This document shows positions 1 through 7,129 of a stretch of 23,977 nucleotides of DNA, in pieces. The notes under the pieces are model-generated. The model saw only the letters and a program-made list of their open reading frames with translations, made no database searches and was not told the origin of the DNA. The stretch is from assembly GCA_029287755.1 (NCBI GenBank), contig JARFQM010000235.1, forward strand, positions 1-23,977, given 5' to 3'. This DNA comes from Desulfofustis sp. (lineage in GTDB: Bacteria; Desulfobacterota; Desulfobulbia; Desulfobulbales; Desulfocapsaceae). A program made the position numbers and the translations under genes. Numbering within the stretch: position 1 is the first letter of the stretch; each line of letters starts with the position of its first letter.

Positions 1-1
1 T

Positions 2-805
2 CTGACAGTGACGTTTTCGCCCGATTTAGAGGGTATAAGCGCAATAGAGCAGCAGCCGGATCAACTGCCGCGTATAGAGGTGGACTCTCCCAAAATAGTC
101 CACAGCCTCACCGCAGTGCAATCCCAACCTGACGATACCCAGTCTGTAGAAGTCGAAGAGCAGCAAACAAGCGCTGCCCAGCCTGACGATTCCCCGCCTG
201 TTGAAGTCGAAGAACAGCAAACAAGCACTGACCAGGGTGACGAAGGTCAGTCCACGGTAGAGACAGCTGCCGAAGCAACCACAAAAACTTCCCCAACCGC
301 ACAGCCAGATTCAGAAACTGTTCAGTCGGCTGATATGGATCAAGAGACTGACGAGCAGGACGAAGAGCAGACTGCTGCAGTGGCTGAGACTGACAAAGTT
401 GAGCAGCAATTGGAACCTCAGCAGGGCGCTCAGGCCGAGGAGATAGGGCCGGTACTACTCGAAGTTTCGTTTGAGAAAGCCATCATCAATAGTGAAACAG
501 TCCTGTTCAGGCTCAATCATTTCTACCCGCCACTTGTATTTGGTGTGGAGAAGGGAGAGCCCCGGGTGATTTGCCATTTTCTCGATGCTCGCATCGGCTC
601 GGCCATCCCCTCGTCAATCGATGCAGGTGGTCAATTCATCGATCGAATACTCGTATCAGAGGAACCTGATCCAGACAAGGTGAGGGTAGAACTGGTATTG
701 GTGCCTAATCGAAACTATGATCTTCAACAGCTCTTTTTCAAAGAAGAAAATCTCTTTGTAATCATCGTAAAAGAACTTCAGGACGAAGCGGCCCAAAGCA
801 ACTAA
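2..805 (+). CDS. Acidic repeat protein with AMIN-like C-terminal domain (5' end outside window)
   Basis: The reading frame is open to the left edge, so the gene is probably partial. A GTG at 8 is the first possible start inside the window but need not be the real one. Numbered from that GTG, residues 1-146 are low-complexity and rich in Glu, Gln, Asp and Thr. They include two adjacent 18-residue repeats (residues 40-57 and 58-75) and no hydrophobic segment. Residues 147-258 form a compact beta-rich block that starts GPVLLEVSFEKA, continues through RVICHFLDARIG and ends FVIIVKEL. This strand pattern resembles the AMIN domain of periplasmic secretins and amidases, which binds peptidoglycan or partners. 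A surface or periplasmic role with a flexible acidic linker is an inference. No export signal is visible because the N-terminus is missing. The stop overlaps the stop of the convergent gene by 4 nt. Confidence 0.6.
   Translation: MTVTFSPDLEGISAIEQQPDQLPRIEVDSPKIVHSLTAVQSQPDDTQSVEVEEQQTSAAQPDDSPPVEVEEQQTSTDQGDEGQSTVETAAEATTKTSPTAQPDSETVQSADMDQETDEQDEEQTAAVAETDKVEQQLEPQQGAQAEEIGPVLLEVSFEKAIINSETVLFRLNHFYPPLVFGVEKGEPRVICHFLDARIGSAIPSSIDAGGQFIDRILVSEEPDPDKVRVELVLVPNRNYDLQQLFFKEENLFVIIVKELQDEAAQSN
125..232 (+). repeat. Two tandem 54-bp in-frame repeats
   Basis: Copy 1 is 125-178 and copy 2 is 179-232. They match at 46 of 54 bases and encode 18-residue units beginning QPDD and containing VEVEEQQTS. 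Half of the differences change amino acids. A third, decayed unit may start at residue 76 (QGDEGQS). The repeats lie in the acidic linker. Confidence 0.85.
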
Positions 806-1620
806 GGCAGCCAGGTTCTGCTGAATCCCCGGGGGCTATAGATGTTGAAATCCGCCGCTTCAAAGCTGCTCTGTCTGATATCCGAGAAGCGCAGTTCGGC
901 CCGGCCACCCAGGGGCAATTCGCCGATAACCAGAGTCACTGGGTAGAGACACCCATCTACCTCCTGCCACTCGAGGTACTCGAGGGTGGCGAACACCTGG
1001 CCGTGTTCGTCGATGAGGATGCGCTCGACGATTTTTCCATTTTCCCTGTCAAAAAGGATATATTCCTCTAGTGTTTCGGTGTCGGCAACGTAGATATTGA
1101 ACCATGCTCCTCTGTGCTCGGAATCGAGCCGTATCTCACCGATCTGCTCGGTGGCGGCCGATGATCGTCCGCCCAGCCAGTCCAGCCATCTACCGTGCAC
1201 CAGATTGAGCGGAAGGTCGTGACGAACCGCCCAGGAGCGCAAGCTGCCGGTGACTGTCGACCGCTGCACCGTGTCTATGGCTTGATAGGTCGTACCGTTG
1301 ATACCAATGATTTTGAGCGGCTGTCCCAGGGGATTGCTGACGACAACTCTCAGGTAGGAAGGTTCCAGCATCCGGCAGTAAGCGTCGAAGGAATAGTTGC
1401 GCACGACTGAAGTCCACGCGATGGCCACCTCCGCATCCCAGCTTGGGGTGCACTGGTTCTGGGAGTCGATAAAATCGGCAAAAGCCGCTTCGAGACCAGT
1501 CCTCTGCTCACCTTCGAGAACGGAAGTCCACGGGGACTTTGCACAGCCGTTGAGCACCATAAAAGAGAGCAGCAGCACTAGTGCTGCTGCTCTGGCCAGA
1601 CTAGTTTTGCCGCAGTGCAT
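802..1620 (-). CDS. Outer-membrane lipoprotein, LolB-like
   Basis: The product is a 272-residue predicted lipoprotein. The ATG at 1620 gives a short basic n-region, a hydrophobic core and a lipobox (LNGC, Cys26). The longer open frame upstream to 1758 lies wholly inside the TPR gene and would bury the signal peptide, so it was not chosen. The mature part has alternating strands (for example LRVVVSNPLGQPLKIIGINGT and ILIDEHGQVFATLEYLEW), matching the half-barrel of the LolA/LolB/DUF4292 group. LolB anchors lipoproteins in the outer membrane. Family assignment rests on the fold pattern and on position: in several Proteobacteria lolB follows a TPR-repeat gene, as here. Its start overlaps the end of the TPR gene by 20 nt, suggesting translational coupling. 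It is the last gene of the long minus-strand array. Confidence 0.6.
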   Translation of the reverse strand: MHCGKTSLARAAALVLLLSFMVLNGCAKSPWTSVLEGEQRTGLEAAFADFIDSQNQCTPSWDAEVAIAWTSVVRNYSFDAYCRMLEPSYLRVVVSNPLGQPLKIIGINGTTYQAIDTVQRSTVTGSLRSWAVRHDLPLNLVHGRWLDWLGGRSSAATEQIGEIRLDSEHRGAWFNIYVADTETLEEYILFDRENGKIVERILIDEHGQVFATLEYLEWQEVDGCLYPVTLVIGELPLGGRAELRFSDIRQSSFEAADFNIYSPRGFSRTWLP

Positions 1621-3304
1621 CGATTTTCTTTTGGACTTCGGCTTTCTTATCCTGGTCATCGAAGTGGTCCAGCGCCTCTTTGTATGCCTTGATAGCTTTG
1701 CTGCGCTGCCCAAGCGCCTGGTAGACATCGCCCAGATGATCGTGCAGATAGGGGTCATCGGGCAGCAATTTCAAAGCGGCGAGAAGTTCGTCTCTGGCTC
1801 TGTCGAGATTGCCGAGCTTGAAATGGACCCAGCCGAGGCTGTCTTGGATATAGCCATTGCCAGGTTTAAGCTCCATGGCACGTTGAATGTAGACCAAAGC
1901 GCGGTCTAGGTAACGGTCGGTATCGGCCCAGGAGTAACCGACGAAATTGAGGGCTTCAGCATGATCCGGATTGATGATCAGCAGCTGCTCCATGACGCTG
2001 ATGGCCTCATCGAGTCGATCGGTCCGTTCGAGCTGCAGCCCGTATTCAAAGAGCAGCCGCTCATGGTCAGGGTAGTTGGCATAGCCCGAGGCAAGTACGG
2101 CGCTGGCCAATTCCATCTGTTCGCTGTCCCGATAAAGCGAGGCTGCCATTATGTAGAACAGCGGTCTTCGGGTGGAGGGTAAGGAAATATACTCGTTGAG
2201 CATCTCCAGGGCCTGGGCCGCCTTCTCCTGCTGATGGAGAATTCTCGATCTCAAGGAGACGGCATCTTCAAATTCCACCTGGTCTGCGTCGATACCCTCC
2301 AGCACTTCCAGCGATTCGGCCAGACGATTCTGTTCGGAATACAAAACGCCGAGCAGATAACGAGCGGAACTGTCATTGTGGACCTTGAGGACGGCGTTCA
2401 GGTGGGCTATTGCCTGGTCGTAGTTATCCAGGCGAACGTAGAGCTTACCAAGCGCCAGCGAGAGCTGCACCGGCGAATTGCGATAGCGGGGGATGAGACT
2501 GAGTTCGACGATGGCCTCATCTTCCCGGTTCGAGCCAAGCAGTGACTGCACGATCAGCAGCCGCGCCTGCTCCGCTGAATCATCCTGGTCGAGGATTTCT
2601 CTCAGCAGGGCGATGGCTTGATTATAGGATTCTTGCTCGATATGAAACTGGGCCACCTCGTAAGCCAGTTCCGTGGACCAGTTGAGTTCCAACGCTTGCA
2701 GATAGTACTCCCGGGCTTCAGCAGGGGACTCGGTCATGCGGGCCAGGGCCAGATAGGCGAAATAATTTTGAGGGTTGAGCGCAATCAGTCTCTTCAGTGT
2801 CCGGCGAGCCTTTTTCGGCTTGCCGGACTGTTCGAGCAGGACTCCAAGCCGCAGCAGCACCCGCTCGTTGTGCGGATCATAGCTGAGAATCTCTTCATAC
2901 TGCTCGCTCGCTTGCTCAAGTTCTTTCTGCTGAGCCAGCAGGCCGGCAAGTAGTTTTCTGCTGGCGGTATCCTGCGGATCGACTTGAATGTTACCTTCCA
3001 GAAGCTCAATGGCCCGTGAAGTGTCACCTTTCTTCAGATGCAGAAGCGGCAGTTTGTGCCTGATGTACAGGGCCGACGGATCGCACACCAGCGCCTTTTC
3101 ATAGGCATCGACAGCTTCATCGAAGCGCTGCTCATACTCCGCATGGGTTCCCCAGAGAAAGTAAAAATAAGAACAGGAAAGATCCTGGGAGTCGGCGGCC
3201 GGGGAATCATCTGAGCTGATCCGCTGTTCCTGAGCTGCGCAGCCGGAAAGCAGCAGTATAATCGGCAGTAGCAGCCAGGTGGTGTGAAAGCGGCCCAATG
3301 TCAC
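1601..3304 (-). CDS. TPR-repeat lipoprotein
   Basis: The protein has 567 residues. An N-terminal signal peptide ends in a lipobox (LLSGC, Cys22), so it is probably lipid-anchored on the periplasmic side. From about residue 50 to the end it is almost all tetratricopeptide repeats, roughly a dozen helical pairs with the usual A/G/Y/P spacing, such as the unit with LGWVHFKLGNLDRARDEL. TPR arrays act as protein-binding scaffolds. The GTG start at 3304 overlaps the tmk stop in a GTGA arrangement, indicating coupled translation. The next gene encodes a LolB-like lipoprotein, a pairing also known in Pseudomonas. A part in outer-membrane lipoprotein or protein assembly is inferred from that context only. 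No specific partner can be named from the sequence. Confidence 0.85.
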   Translation of the reverse strand: MTLGRFHTTWLLLPIILLLSGCAAQEQRISSDDSPAADSQDLSCSYFYFLWGTHAEYEQRFDEAVDAYEKALVCDPSALYIRHKLPLLHLKKGDTSRAIELLEGNIQVDPQDTASRKLLAGLLAQQKELEQASEQYEEILSYDPHNERVLLRLGVLLEQSGKPKKARRTLKRLIALNPQNYFAYLALARMTESPAEAREYYLQALELNWSTELAYEVAQFHIEQESYNQAIALLREILDQDDSAEQARLLIVQSLLGSNREDEAIVELSLIPRYRNSPVQLSLALGKLYVRLDNYDQAIAHLNAVLKVHNDSSARYLLGVLYSEQNRLAESLEVLEGIDADQVEFEDAVSLRSRILHQQEKAAQALEMLNEYISLPSTRRPLFYIMAASLYRDSEQMELASAVLASGYANYPDHERLLFEYGLQLERTDRLDEAISVMEQLLIINPDHAEALNFVGYSWADTDRYLDRALVYIQRAMELKPGNGYIQDSLGWVHFKLGNLDRARDELLAALKLLPDDPYLHDHLGDVYQALGQRSKAIKAYKEALDHFDDQDKKAEVQKKIDALRQN

Positions 3305-3939
3305 TGAGGCTCCCGTGGGGGTGAAAGGGTTAAATGAGGCAGCAGCTTGTCGATCAGTCCCAGCACCTGTCGATGGACTTCTTCTACGGCGGCCGACCCG
3401 TCGATGCGCTCAATATAAGGTAAGTCCATCTCCTTGAAAATACTATCAACTTTTTTAAGGCTCTCCAATTGTTCGAAATCGTTGAGCTGATCGCCCCGTT
3501 TCTCGGTAATCCTGCGGATGCAGGTCCGGGGGAATACCTCGATGATAATTGCCAGGTCGGGTGCGGGGGCAAATCGATGCAGGTCGATTATCGCTGCAGG
3601 GCTGCAGCCTGCAGCACCCTGGTAGGCGGCGGTGGACAGGAAATAACGGTCGCAGAGGACAATCTTTCCGGCTGCCAATGAGGGACCTATTAACGTATCG
3701 ATGTGCTCGCGCCGGTCTTGCATGAAGAGGTCCAACTCCTCGCCGGTAGACACTGTGGAGCGTTTCCGGTAGAGCTCTCGAATTTTCTGACCGTACATCC
3801 CTTCGGTGGGCTCCCGCGTGACCACGACCTGGTGACCTAAGCGTCGAAGCGCTTGGGCAAGCAGTTCGATCTGGGTTGATTTACCGGTCCCGTCGATTCC
3901 TTCAAAGACGATAAACGTTCCTTCACTCTTCTCTTTCAT
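3301..3939 (-). CDS. tmk: Thymidylate kinase
   Basis: This 212-residue protein phosphorylates dTMP to dTDP with ATP, the committed step to dTTP in both the salvage and de novo routes, in the cytoplasm. The P-loop FEGIDGTGKST spans residues 12-22. A TREP motif (residues 41-44) binds substrate, the CDRYFLST motif lies near residue 97, and a LID-like basic stretch (RRITEKRG) follows. Length is normal for the family. The ATG at 3939 has an AGGGG ribosome site just upstream. The pdxA stop is 11 nt away and the next gene starts within the tmk stop, so it sits inside an operon. Confidence 0.97.
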   Translation of the reverse strand: MKEKSEGTFIVFEGIDGTGKSTQIELLAQALRRLGHQVVVTREPTEGMYGQKIRELYRKRSTVSTGEELDLFMQDRREHIDTLIGPSLAAGKIVLCDRYFLSTAAYQGAAGCSPAAIIDLHRFAPAPDLAIIIEVFPRTCIRRITEKRGDQLNDFEQLESLKKVDSIFKEMDLPYIERIDGSAAVEEVHRQVLGLIDKLLPHLTLSPPREPQ

Positions 3940-3950
3940 GGGGCCCCTCT

Positions 3951-4982
3951 CTATGCGGTCGAGCGATGGCGACGGTTGGCGGCCATGAGAACGGCGAGGT
4001 CGACCGCCGCCTTGAGGCTGTCAATGGTGCTGATGCCTTGTCCGGCTATATCGTACGCGGTTCCGTGATCAACCGAGGTCCGTATAATTGGCAGTCCGAG
4101 GGTGACGTTGACGCCGTCTTCAAAGTGTAAAAGTTTGAAAGGGATGAGTCCCTGATCATGGTACATGGCGATCACGGCGTCGAACAGGCCCTTCCTGGCT
4201 TTGTAAAAAATAGTGTCGGGCGGATAGGGACCGCTGATCTGCGAGCGCGAGTCGCAGTACTTGCGGGCCTCTTCTATGGCTGGTCGTATCAAGGTTTGTT
4301 CTTCACTGCCGAACAGACCGTTTTCCCCAGCATGGGGATTGAGGCCGGCGACACCGATGCGCACCCTGGCAAGGTTGAAATCAGTTCTCAACGACCGCTC
4401 GGTGAGGATAATCTGGCGCACGATCGTTTCACTTTCCAAGCTCTGCACGACCTGGGAGAGTGAGCAATGGATGGTTGCCGGAACGACTCTCAGGGAATCG
4501 CCAGCCAGCATCATAGCCACCTCCTTGCAGCCGGTTCTGCAGGCCAGCAATTCGGTGTGTCCGGGAAATTTATAGCCAGCCTGATTTAGTGAAAATTTGG
4601 AGATGGGGCAGGTTACCATGGCGCGCAATTCACCTGCAAGACACAGCTCGATTGCTTTTTCCACGTAGGAAGCCATGGCTACCGAGGTGGCAGGAGTCGG
4701 CGACCCGAAGGAAAAGGACTCCTTGGCCAGAGACGAGACGCAGAAGACGTTGAGGCAGCCGTCGGCGACCTCCTTTCCAGGCGTCCAGGCTCTGATGTCG
4801 ACGGACAGAGCGAGCAGTTCGCAGATCTTTTCGAGAACGTTGCTGTCGCCGATGATGACGATCGGCTCCCGCTGATCCCGGCTGCGGTCCAGATAAAACT
4901 TGACGATCAGTTCTGGGCCGATGGAAGCCGGGCAGCCCATGGTGATGCCGATTGGTGCGTTGTCGTGTGCCTGGATATTCAT
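3951..4982 (-). CDS. pdxA: 4-hydroxythreonine-4-phosphate dehydrogenase
   Basis: PdxA oxidises 4-phospho-hydroxy-L-threonine with NAD(P), giving 3-amino-2-oxopropyl phosphate for pyridoxal 5'-phosphate synthesis (DXP-dependent route). The protein is 343 residues. Diagnostic segments are the N-terminal GITMGCPASIGPE, GHTELLA with a metal-ligand His near residue 142, MYHDQGLIPFK with His275, and RTSVDHGTA with His306. These three His are the divalent-metal ligands of the family. The open frame extends upstream to 5072, into yraN, but the ATG at 4982 has AGGGG upstream and matches the usual start just before the first strand. The family motif GEPAGIGP is altered to GCPASIGP. Confidence 0.95.
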   Translation of the reverse strand: MNIQAHDNAPIGITMGCPASIGPELIVKFYLDRSRDQREPIVIIGDSNVLEKICELLALSVDIRAWTPGKEVADGCLNVFCVSSLAKESFSFGSPTPATSVAMASYVEKAIELCLAGELRAMVTCPISKFSLNQAGYKFPGHTELLACRTGCKEVAMMLAGDSLRVVPATIHCSLSQVVQSLESETIVRQIILTERSLRTDFNLARVRIGVAGLNPHAGENGLFGSEEQTLIRPAIEEARKYCDSRSQISGPYPPDTIFYKARKGLFDAVIAMYHDQGLIPFKLLHFEDGVNVTLGLPIIRTSVDHGTAYDIAGQGISTIDSLKAAVDLAVLMAANRRHRSTA

Positions 4983-5016
4983 TATTGCTGAGCCCCTGGG
5001 GAGGCGGTGCCGCTGG

Positions 5017-5382
5017 TCACGGTGCCTCAAAAGCACCTGCGATATGAGTGATGTCCGGAACTGGCCGGTCACAGACCACTCCGATTACATCAAACCGTAC
5101 AGGTGCATCCAGCAGTTCGTTACTGCTCAGATAGATGAGCGCGGTGCGGCTGATCTGCAGCTGTTTGCGCCTGGTCACCGCTTCGATAGGATGACCGAAT
5201 TCACGGTTTTGTCTGGTCTTCACTTCGACAAACACATAGGTGTCACCGTCTCTGCAGATAATATCAATTTCACAGCTTTTCTGCCGATAATTTCGTGCGA
5301 CAAGGCGAAATCCTCTGGACAGGAGATATTCGGCAGCGATATCCTCACCTCGTTTTCCGAGGTACAGCCGTTTTCTCGACAA
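5017..5382 (-). CDS. yraN: YraN/UPF0102 family endonuclease-like protein
   Basis: The protein has 121 residues, the normal family length. It begins with the family pattern GKRGEDIAAEYLLSRGF, followed by ARNYRQKSCEIDIIC and FVEVKTRQ. The acidic residues and lysine (Glu38, Asp40, Glu53, Lys55) form the nuclease-like E-x-D...E-x-K core of the restriction-endonuclease fold. The usual Gly before EID is Cys here. The biological role of the family is not settled. Gene neighbourhood with rnhB is common in bacteria. Its start overlaps the rnhB end by 38 nt, so the two are probably translated together. The downstream pdxA begins 34 nt after the stop. Confidence 0.92.
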   Translation of the reverse strand: MSRKRLYLGKRGEDIAAEYLLSRGFRLVARNYRQKSCEIDIICRDGDTYVFVEVKTRQNREFGHPIEAVTRRKQLQISRTALIYLSSNELLDAPVRFDVIGVVCDRPVPDITHIAGAFEAP

Positions 5383-6019
5383 ACTCTTTTACTCCCTTGA
5401 AACTGTAGCGGTGCACCGGGCAGGGTCCGTGATCGCGGATGGCCTGTCGATGTTCGCTGGTGGGATAGCCCTTGTTGGCCCTGAAGTTGTAGCCGGGATA
5501 GCGCCCATGGAACTCGTCCATTATCTCGTCTCGGGTGATCTTGGCTACTATCGAGGCGGCGCCGATCGAGGCCGACCTGGCATCGCCCTTGATCAGCGTT
5601 TCCTGAGGGGTGGTGATCAACAGCTTCTGGTTGCCGTCCACCAGCACGAAGTCTGGCTCTGATCCGGTCTTGCTCAAATCGGCCAATGACTGCTTCATGG
5701 CCAGCAGCGAAGCCTGGAGAATATTTATTTCATCGATCTTACGAGGAGAGACGATGCCGACGCCTATGCGGGCGCCAATCTCGTCGAGATAACCCCGCAG
5801 ATCATAGCGCTGGGAAACCGTTGTCTGTTTGGAATCGCAAAAAGGAGAGTGGTCGGCATCGGGGGGGAGAATGACCGAAGCAGCCACCACCGGTCCCGCA
5901 AGAGGGCCCCGACCTGCCTCATCGGTGCCCGCAATTTTCTTAAAGCCGCGCTGGCGCAACAGTCGCTCGAACTGGAAGGTGTCATCCGGGTCGAATTTGC
6001 CTGACAGCAATAGCCGCAT
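5345..6019 (-). CDS. rnhB: Ribonuclease HII
   Basis: RNase HII cuts the RNA strand of RNA-DNA hybrids and removes single ribonucleotides from DNA. The protein has 224 residues, with the signature GTDEAGRGPLAGPVVAA and acidic catalytic residues Asp33, Glu34, Asp128 (VLVDG) and Asp146 (KGD). The typical helix SIGAASIVAKITRDEIM and a C-terminal YPTSEHR / HR-S-F segment follow. The ATG at 6019 is the only Met before the active-site motif. No Shine-Dalgarno sequence is visible upstream; instead a GC-rich inverted repeat ends 11 nt before the start. It lies between rplS and yraN. Confidence 0.97.
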   Translation of the reverse strand: MRLLLSGKFDPDDTFQFERLLRQRGFKKIAGTDEAGRGPLAGPVVAASVILPPDADHSPFCDSKQTTVSQRYDLRGYLDEIGARIGVGIVSPRKIDEINILQASLLAMKQSLADLSKTGSEPDFVLVDGNQKLLITTPQETLIKGDARSASIGAASIVAKITRDEIMDEFHGRYPGYNFRANKGYPTSEHRQAIRDHGPCPVHRYSFKGVKEFVEKTAVPRKTR

Positions 6020-6029
6020 CGGTTCGGAC

Positions 6030-6067
6030 GGCCGGACCGTGCCTGCGGTGCTGCAGCAGGTCCGGCC
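6030..6067 (-). repeat. GC-rich inverted repeat between rplS and rnhB
   Basis: GGCCGGACC at 6030-6038 is exactly complementary to GGTCCGGCC at 6059-6067, with a 20-nt loop that itself contains the palindrome TGCTGCAGCA. In the minus-strand transcript this stem lies between the rplS stop and the rnhB start. No U-tract follows, so it is not a standard terminator. It may stabilise or process the mRNA, or limit rnhB translation. Confidence 0.7.
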
Positions 6068-6087
6068 AGAAGGAGGATGCGCTCGAA

Positions 6088-6438
6088 TTAGCGAATACCG
6101 CGTTCCCGGATGCGCGCTGCCTTGCCACGGCGTTCACGCAGGTAGTAGAGGCGGGAGCGCCTAACCCTGCCGCGCGATACCAGTTCGATCTTTTCGATGC
6201 GGGGGTTGTGCAGGGCGAAGGTTTTCTCCACACCGACGCCGTGGGATACTTTCCTGACAGTGTAGGAGGCGTCCATTTCACCGCGCTTGCGCTTGATGAC
6301 AACGCCCTGGAAGACCTGAATACGCTCCTTGCTGCCTTCGATAATGCGGATGTGCACCTTTATGGTATCGCCCGGACGGAATTCGGGATGATCGTAGCGC
6401 ATCTGTTCCTGATTTATTTTGTTGATTATCGGATTCAT
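6088..6438 (-). CDS. rplS: Large ribosomal subunit protein bL19
   Basis: The 116-residue protein L19 sits at the 30S-50S interface. It shows the family sequence: [16 protein letters not shown] near the N-terminus, [31 protein letters not shown], and the basic tail [18 protein letters not shown]. The open frame runs up to 6483, but the ATG at 6438 fits bL19 and has AAGGG 8 nt upstream. The trmD-rplS association is widespread in bacteria; here a PF09936-type methyltransferase gene lies between them. A perfect 10-bp inverted repeat lies in the leader about 30 nt upstream. Confidence 0.98.
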   Translation of the reverse strand: MNPIINKINQEQMRYDHPEFRPGDTIKVHIRIIEGSKERIQVFQGVVIKRKRGEMDASYTVRKVSHGVGVEKTFALHNPRIEKIELVSRGRVRRSRLYYLRERRGKAARIRERGIR

Positions 6439-6468
6439 GATGGTAACCCTTGTGTGTGAGTTTCGGCC

Positions 6469-6493
6469 ACCTTGAAAAGACAATTTTCAAGGT
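6469..6493 (-). repeat. Perfect stem-loop in the rplS leader
   Basis: ACCTTGAAAA (6469-6478) and TTTTCAAGGT (6484-6493) are exact reverse complements separated by 5 nt. The stem lies in the 74-nt gap between the methyltransferase stop and the rplS start. On the minus strand it has an internal run of U but no U-tract after the stem, so a terminator is doubtful. A leader control element or processing site is possible. Confidence 0.75.
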
Positions 6494-6512
6494 ACCCATA
6501 ATACTAATATAC

Positions 6513-7109
6513 CTAGGCTATATTCTTAAAAGTTAAATAATCTTCTCTGTCACCCAGCAGCCTGTCCAAAATGATCGATACCGCCGAGCGCACCGACAGG
6601 TGATTGTAGTCCGAATGTCTGCCGATCGGCGGCAGCACTGCATCGGCTCTGTTCATCACTTCCGGCGTCAGACCGTGTGCCGTCCCAAAGAGCAGCAGCA
6701 CCGGCGCTATCTTCCTGTCGAGGTGAGCTCGCAGCTCCCCGTATCCCATCTGCGCAGCCTGCGGCTTCGCGCTGGTCGCCACTACCAGAGGCTCCTGACC
6801 AAGCCGGCGCTGCATATCTTCGACGATGGCCTCGAAACCGACCACCGGCCTGACAATGGCCAAGGCCTCACCTCTTGCCGGGTTGGCAGAGGCGCCGTGC
6901 CCGTTTTTCCAGTGCTCGGTAATTTCTCCGATCAATTCAAGCTGATCTTCATAGGGGGTGGCGACGTAGTAGTCATGCACCCCGTAGGTCCGAGCCGCTC
7001 TGCTGATATCGTGCAGGTCCAGATTGGTTACTGCCGAGCCGATCCTCTCCCCCCGTTTGTTGAGCACCGGGTGGTGAAGCAGGGCGATGGCCAGGTCGTG
7101 AGTCTGCAT
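6513..7109 (-). CDS. SAM-dependent RNA methyltransferase, SPOUT type (PF09936-like)
   Basis: The 198-residue protein has the hallmarks of a small SPOUT methyltransferase. It begins LAIALLHHPVLNKRGE and SAVTNLDLHDISRAARTYG, then LVVATSAK. The C-terminal knot region has LLFGTAHGLTPEVM and DYNHLSVRSAVSIILDRLLG, where the trefoil knot would hold S-adenosylmethionine. The family is known from Desulfobacterota, Aquificae and a few other phyla, usually beside trmD. The RNA target is not established to my knowledge. Between trmD (20-nt gap) and rplS, a tRNA or rRNA substrate is a sensible inference. The ATG at 7109 is chosen because it gives the family N-terminus. Confidence 0.88.
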   Translation of the reverse strand: MQTHDLAIALLHHPVLNKRGERIGSAVTNLDLHDISRAARTYGVHDYYVATPYEDQLELIGEITEHWKNGHGASANPARGEALAIVRPVVGFEAIVEDMQRRLGQEPLVVATSAKPQAAQMGYGELRAHLDRKIAPVLLLFGTAHGLTPEVMNRADAVLPPIGRHSDYNHLSVRSAVSIILDRLLGDREDYLTFKNIA

Positions 7110-7129
7110 GGTGGTGGACTTTTCCAGCC

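Noticed and set aside
5829..6164. Plus-strand frame across the rnhB start and rplS end
   Set aside because: It is antisense to both genes and spans their hairpin-containing spacer; no motif seen.
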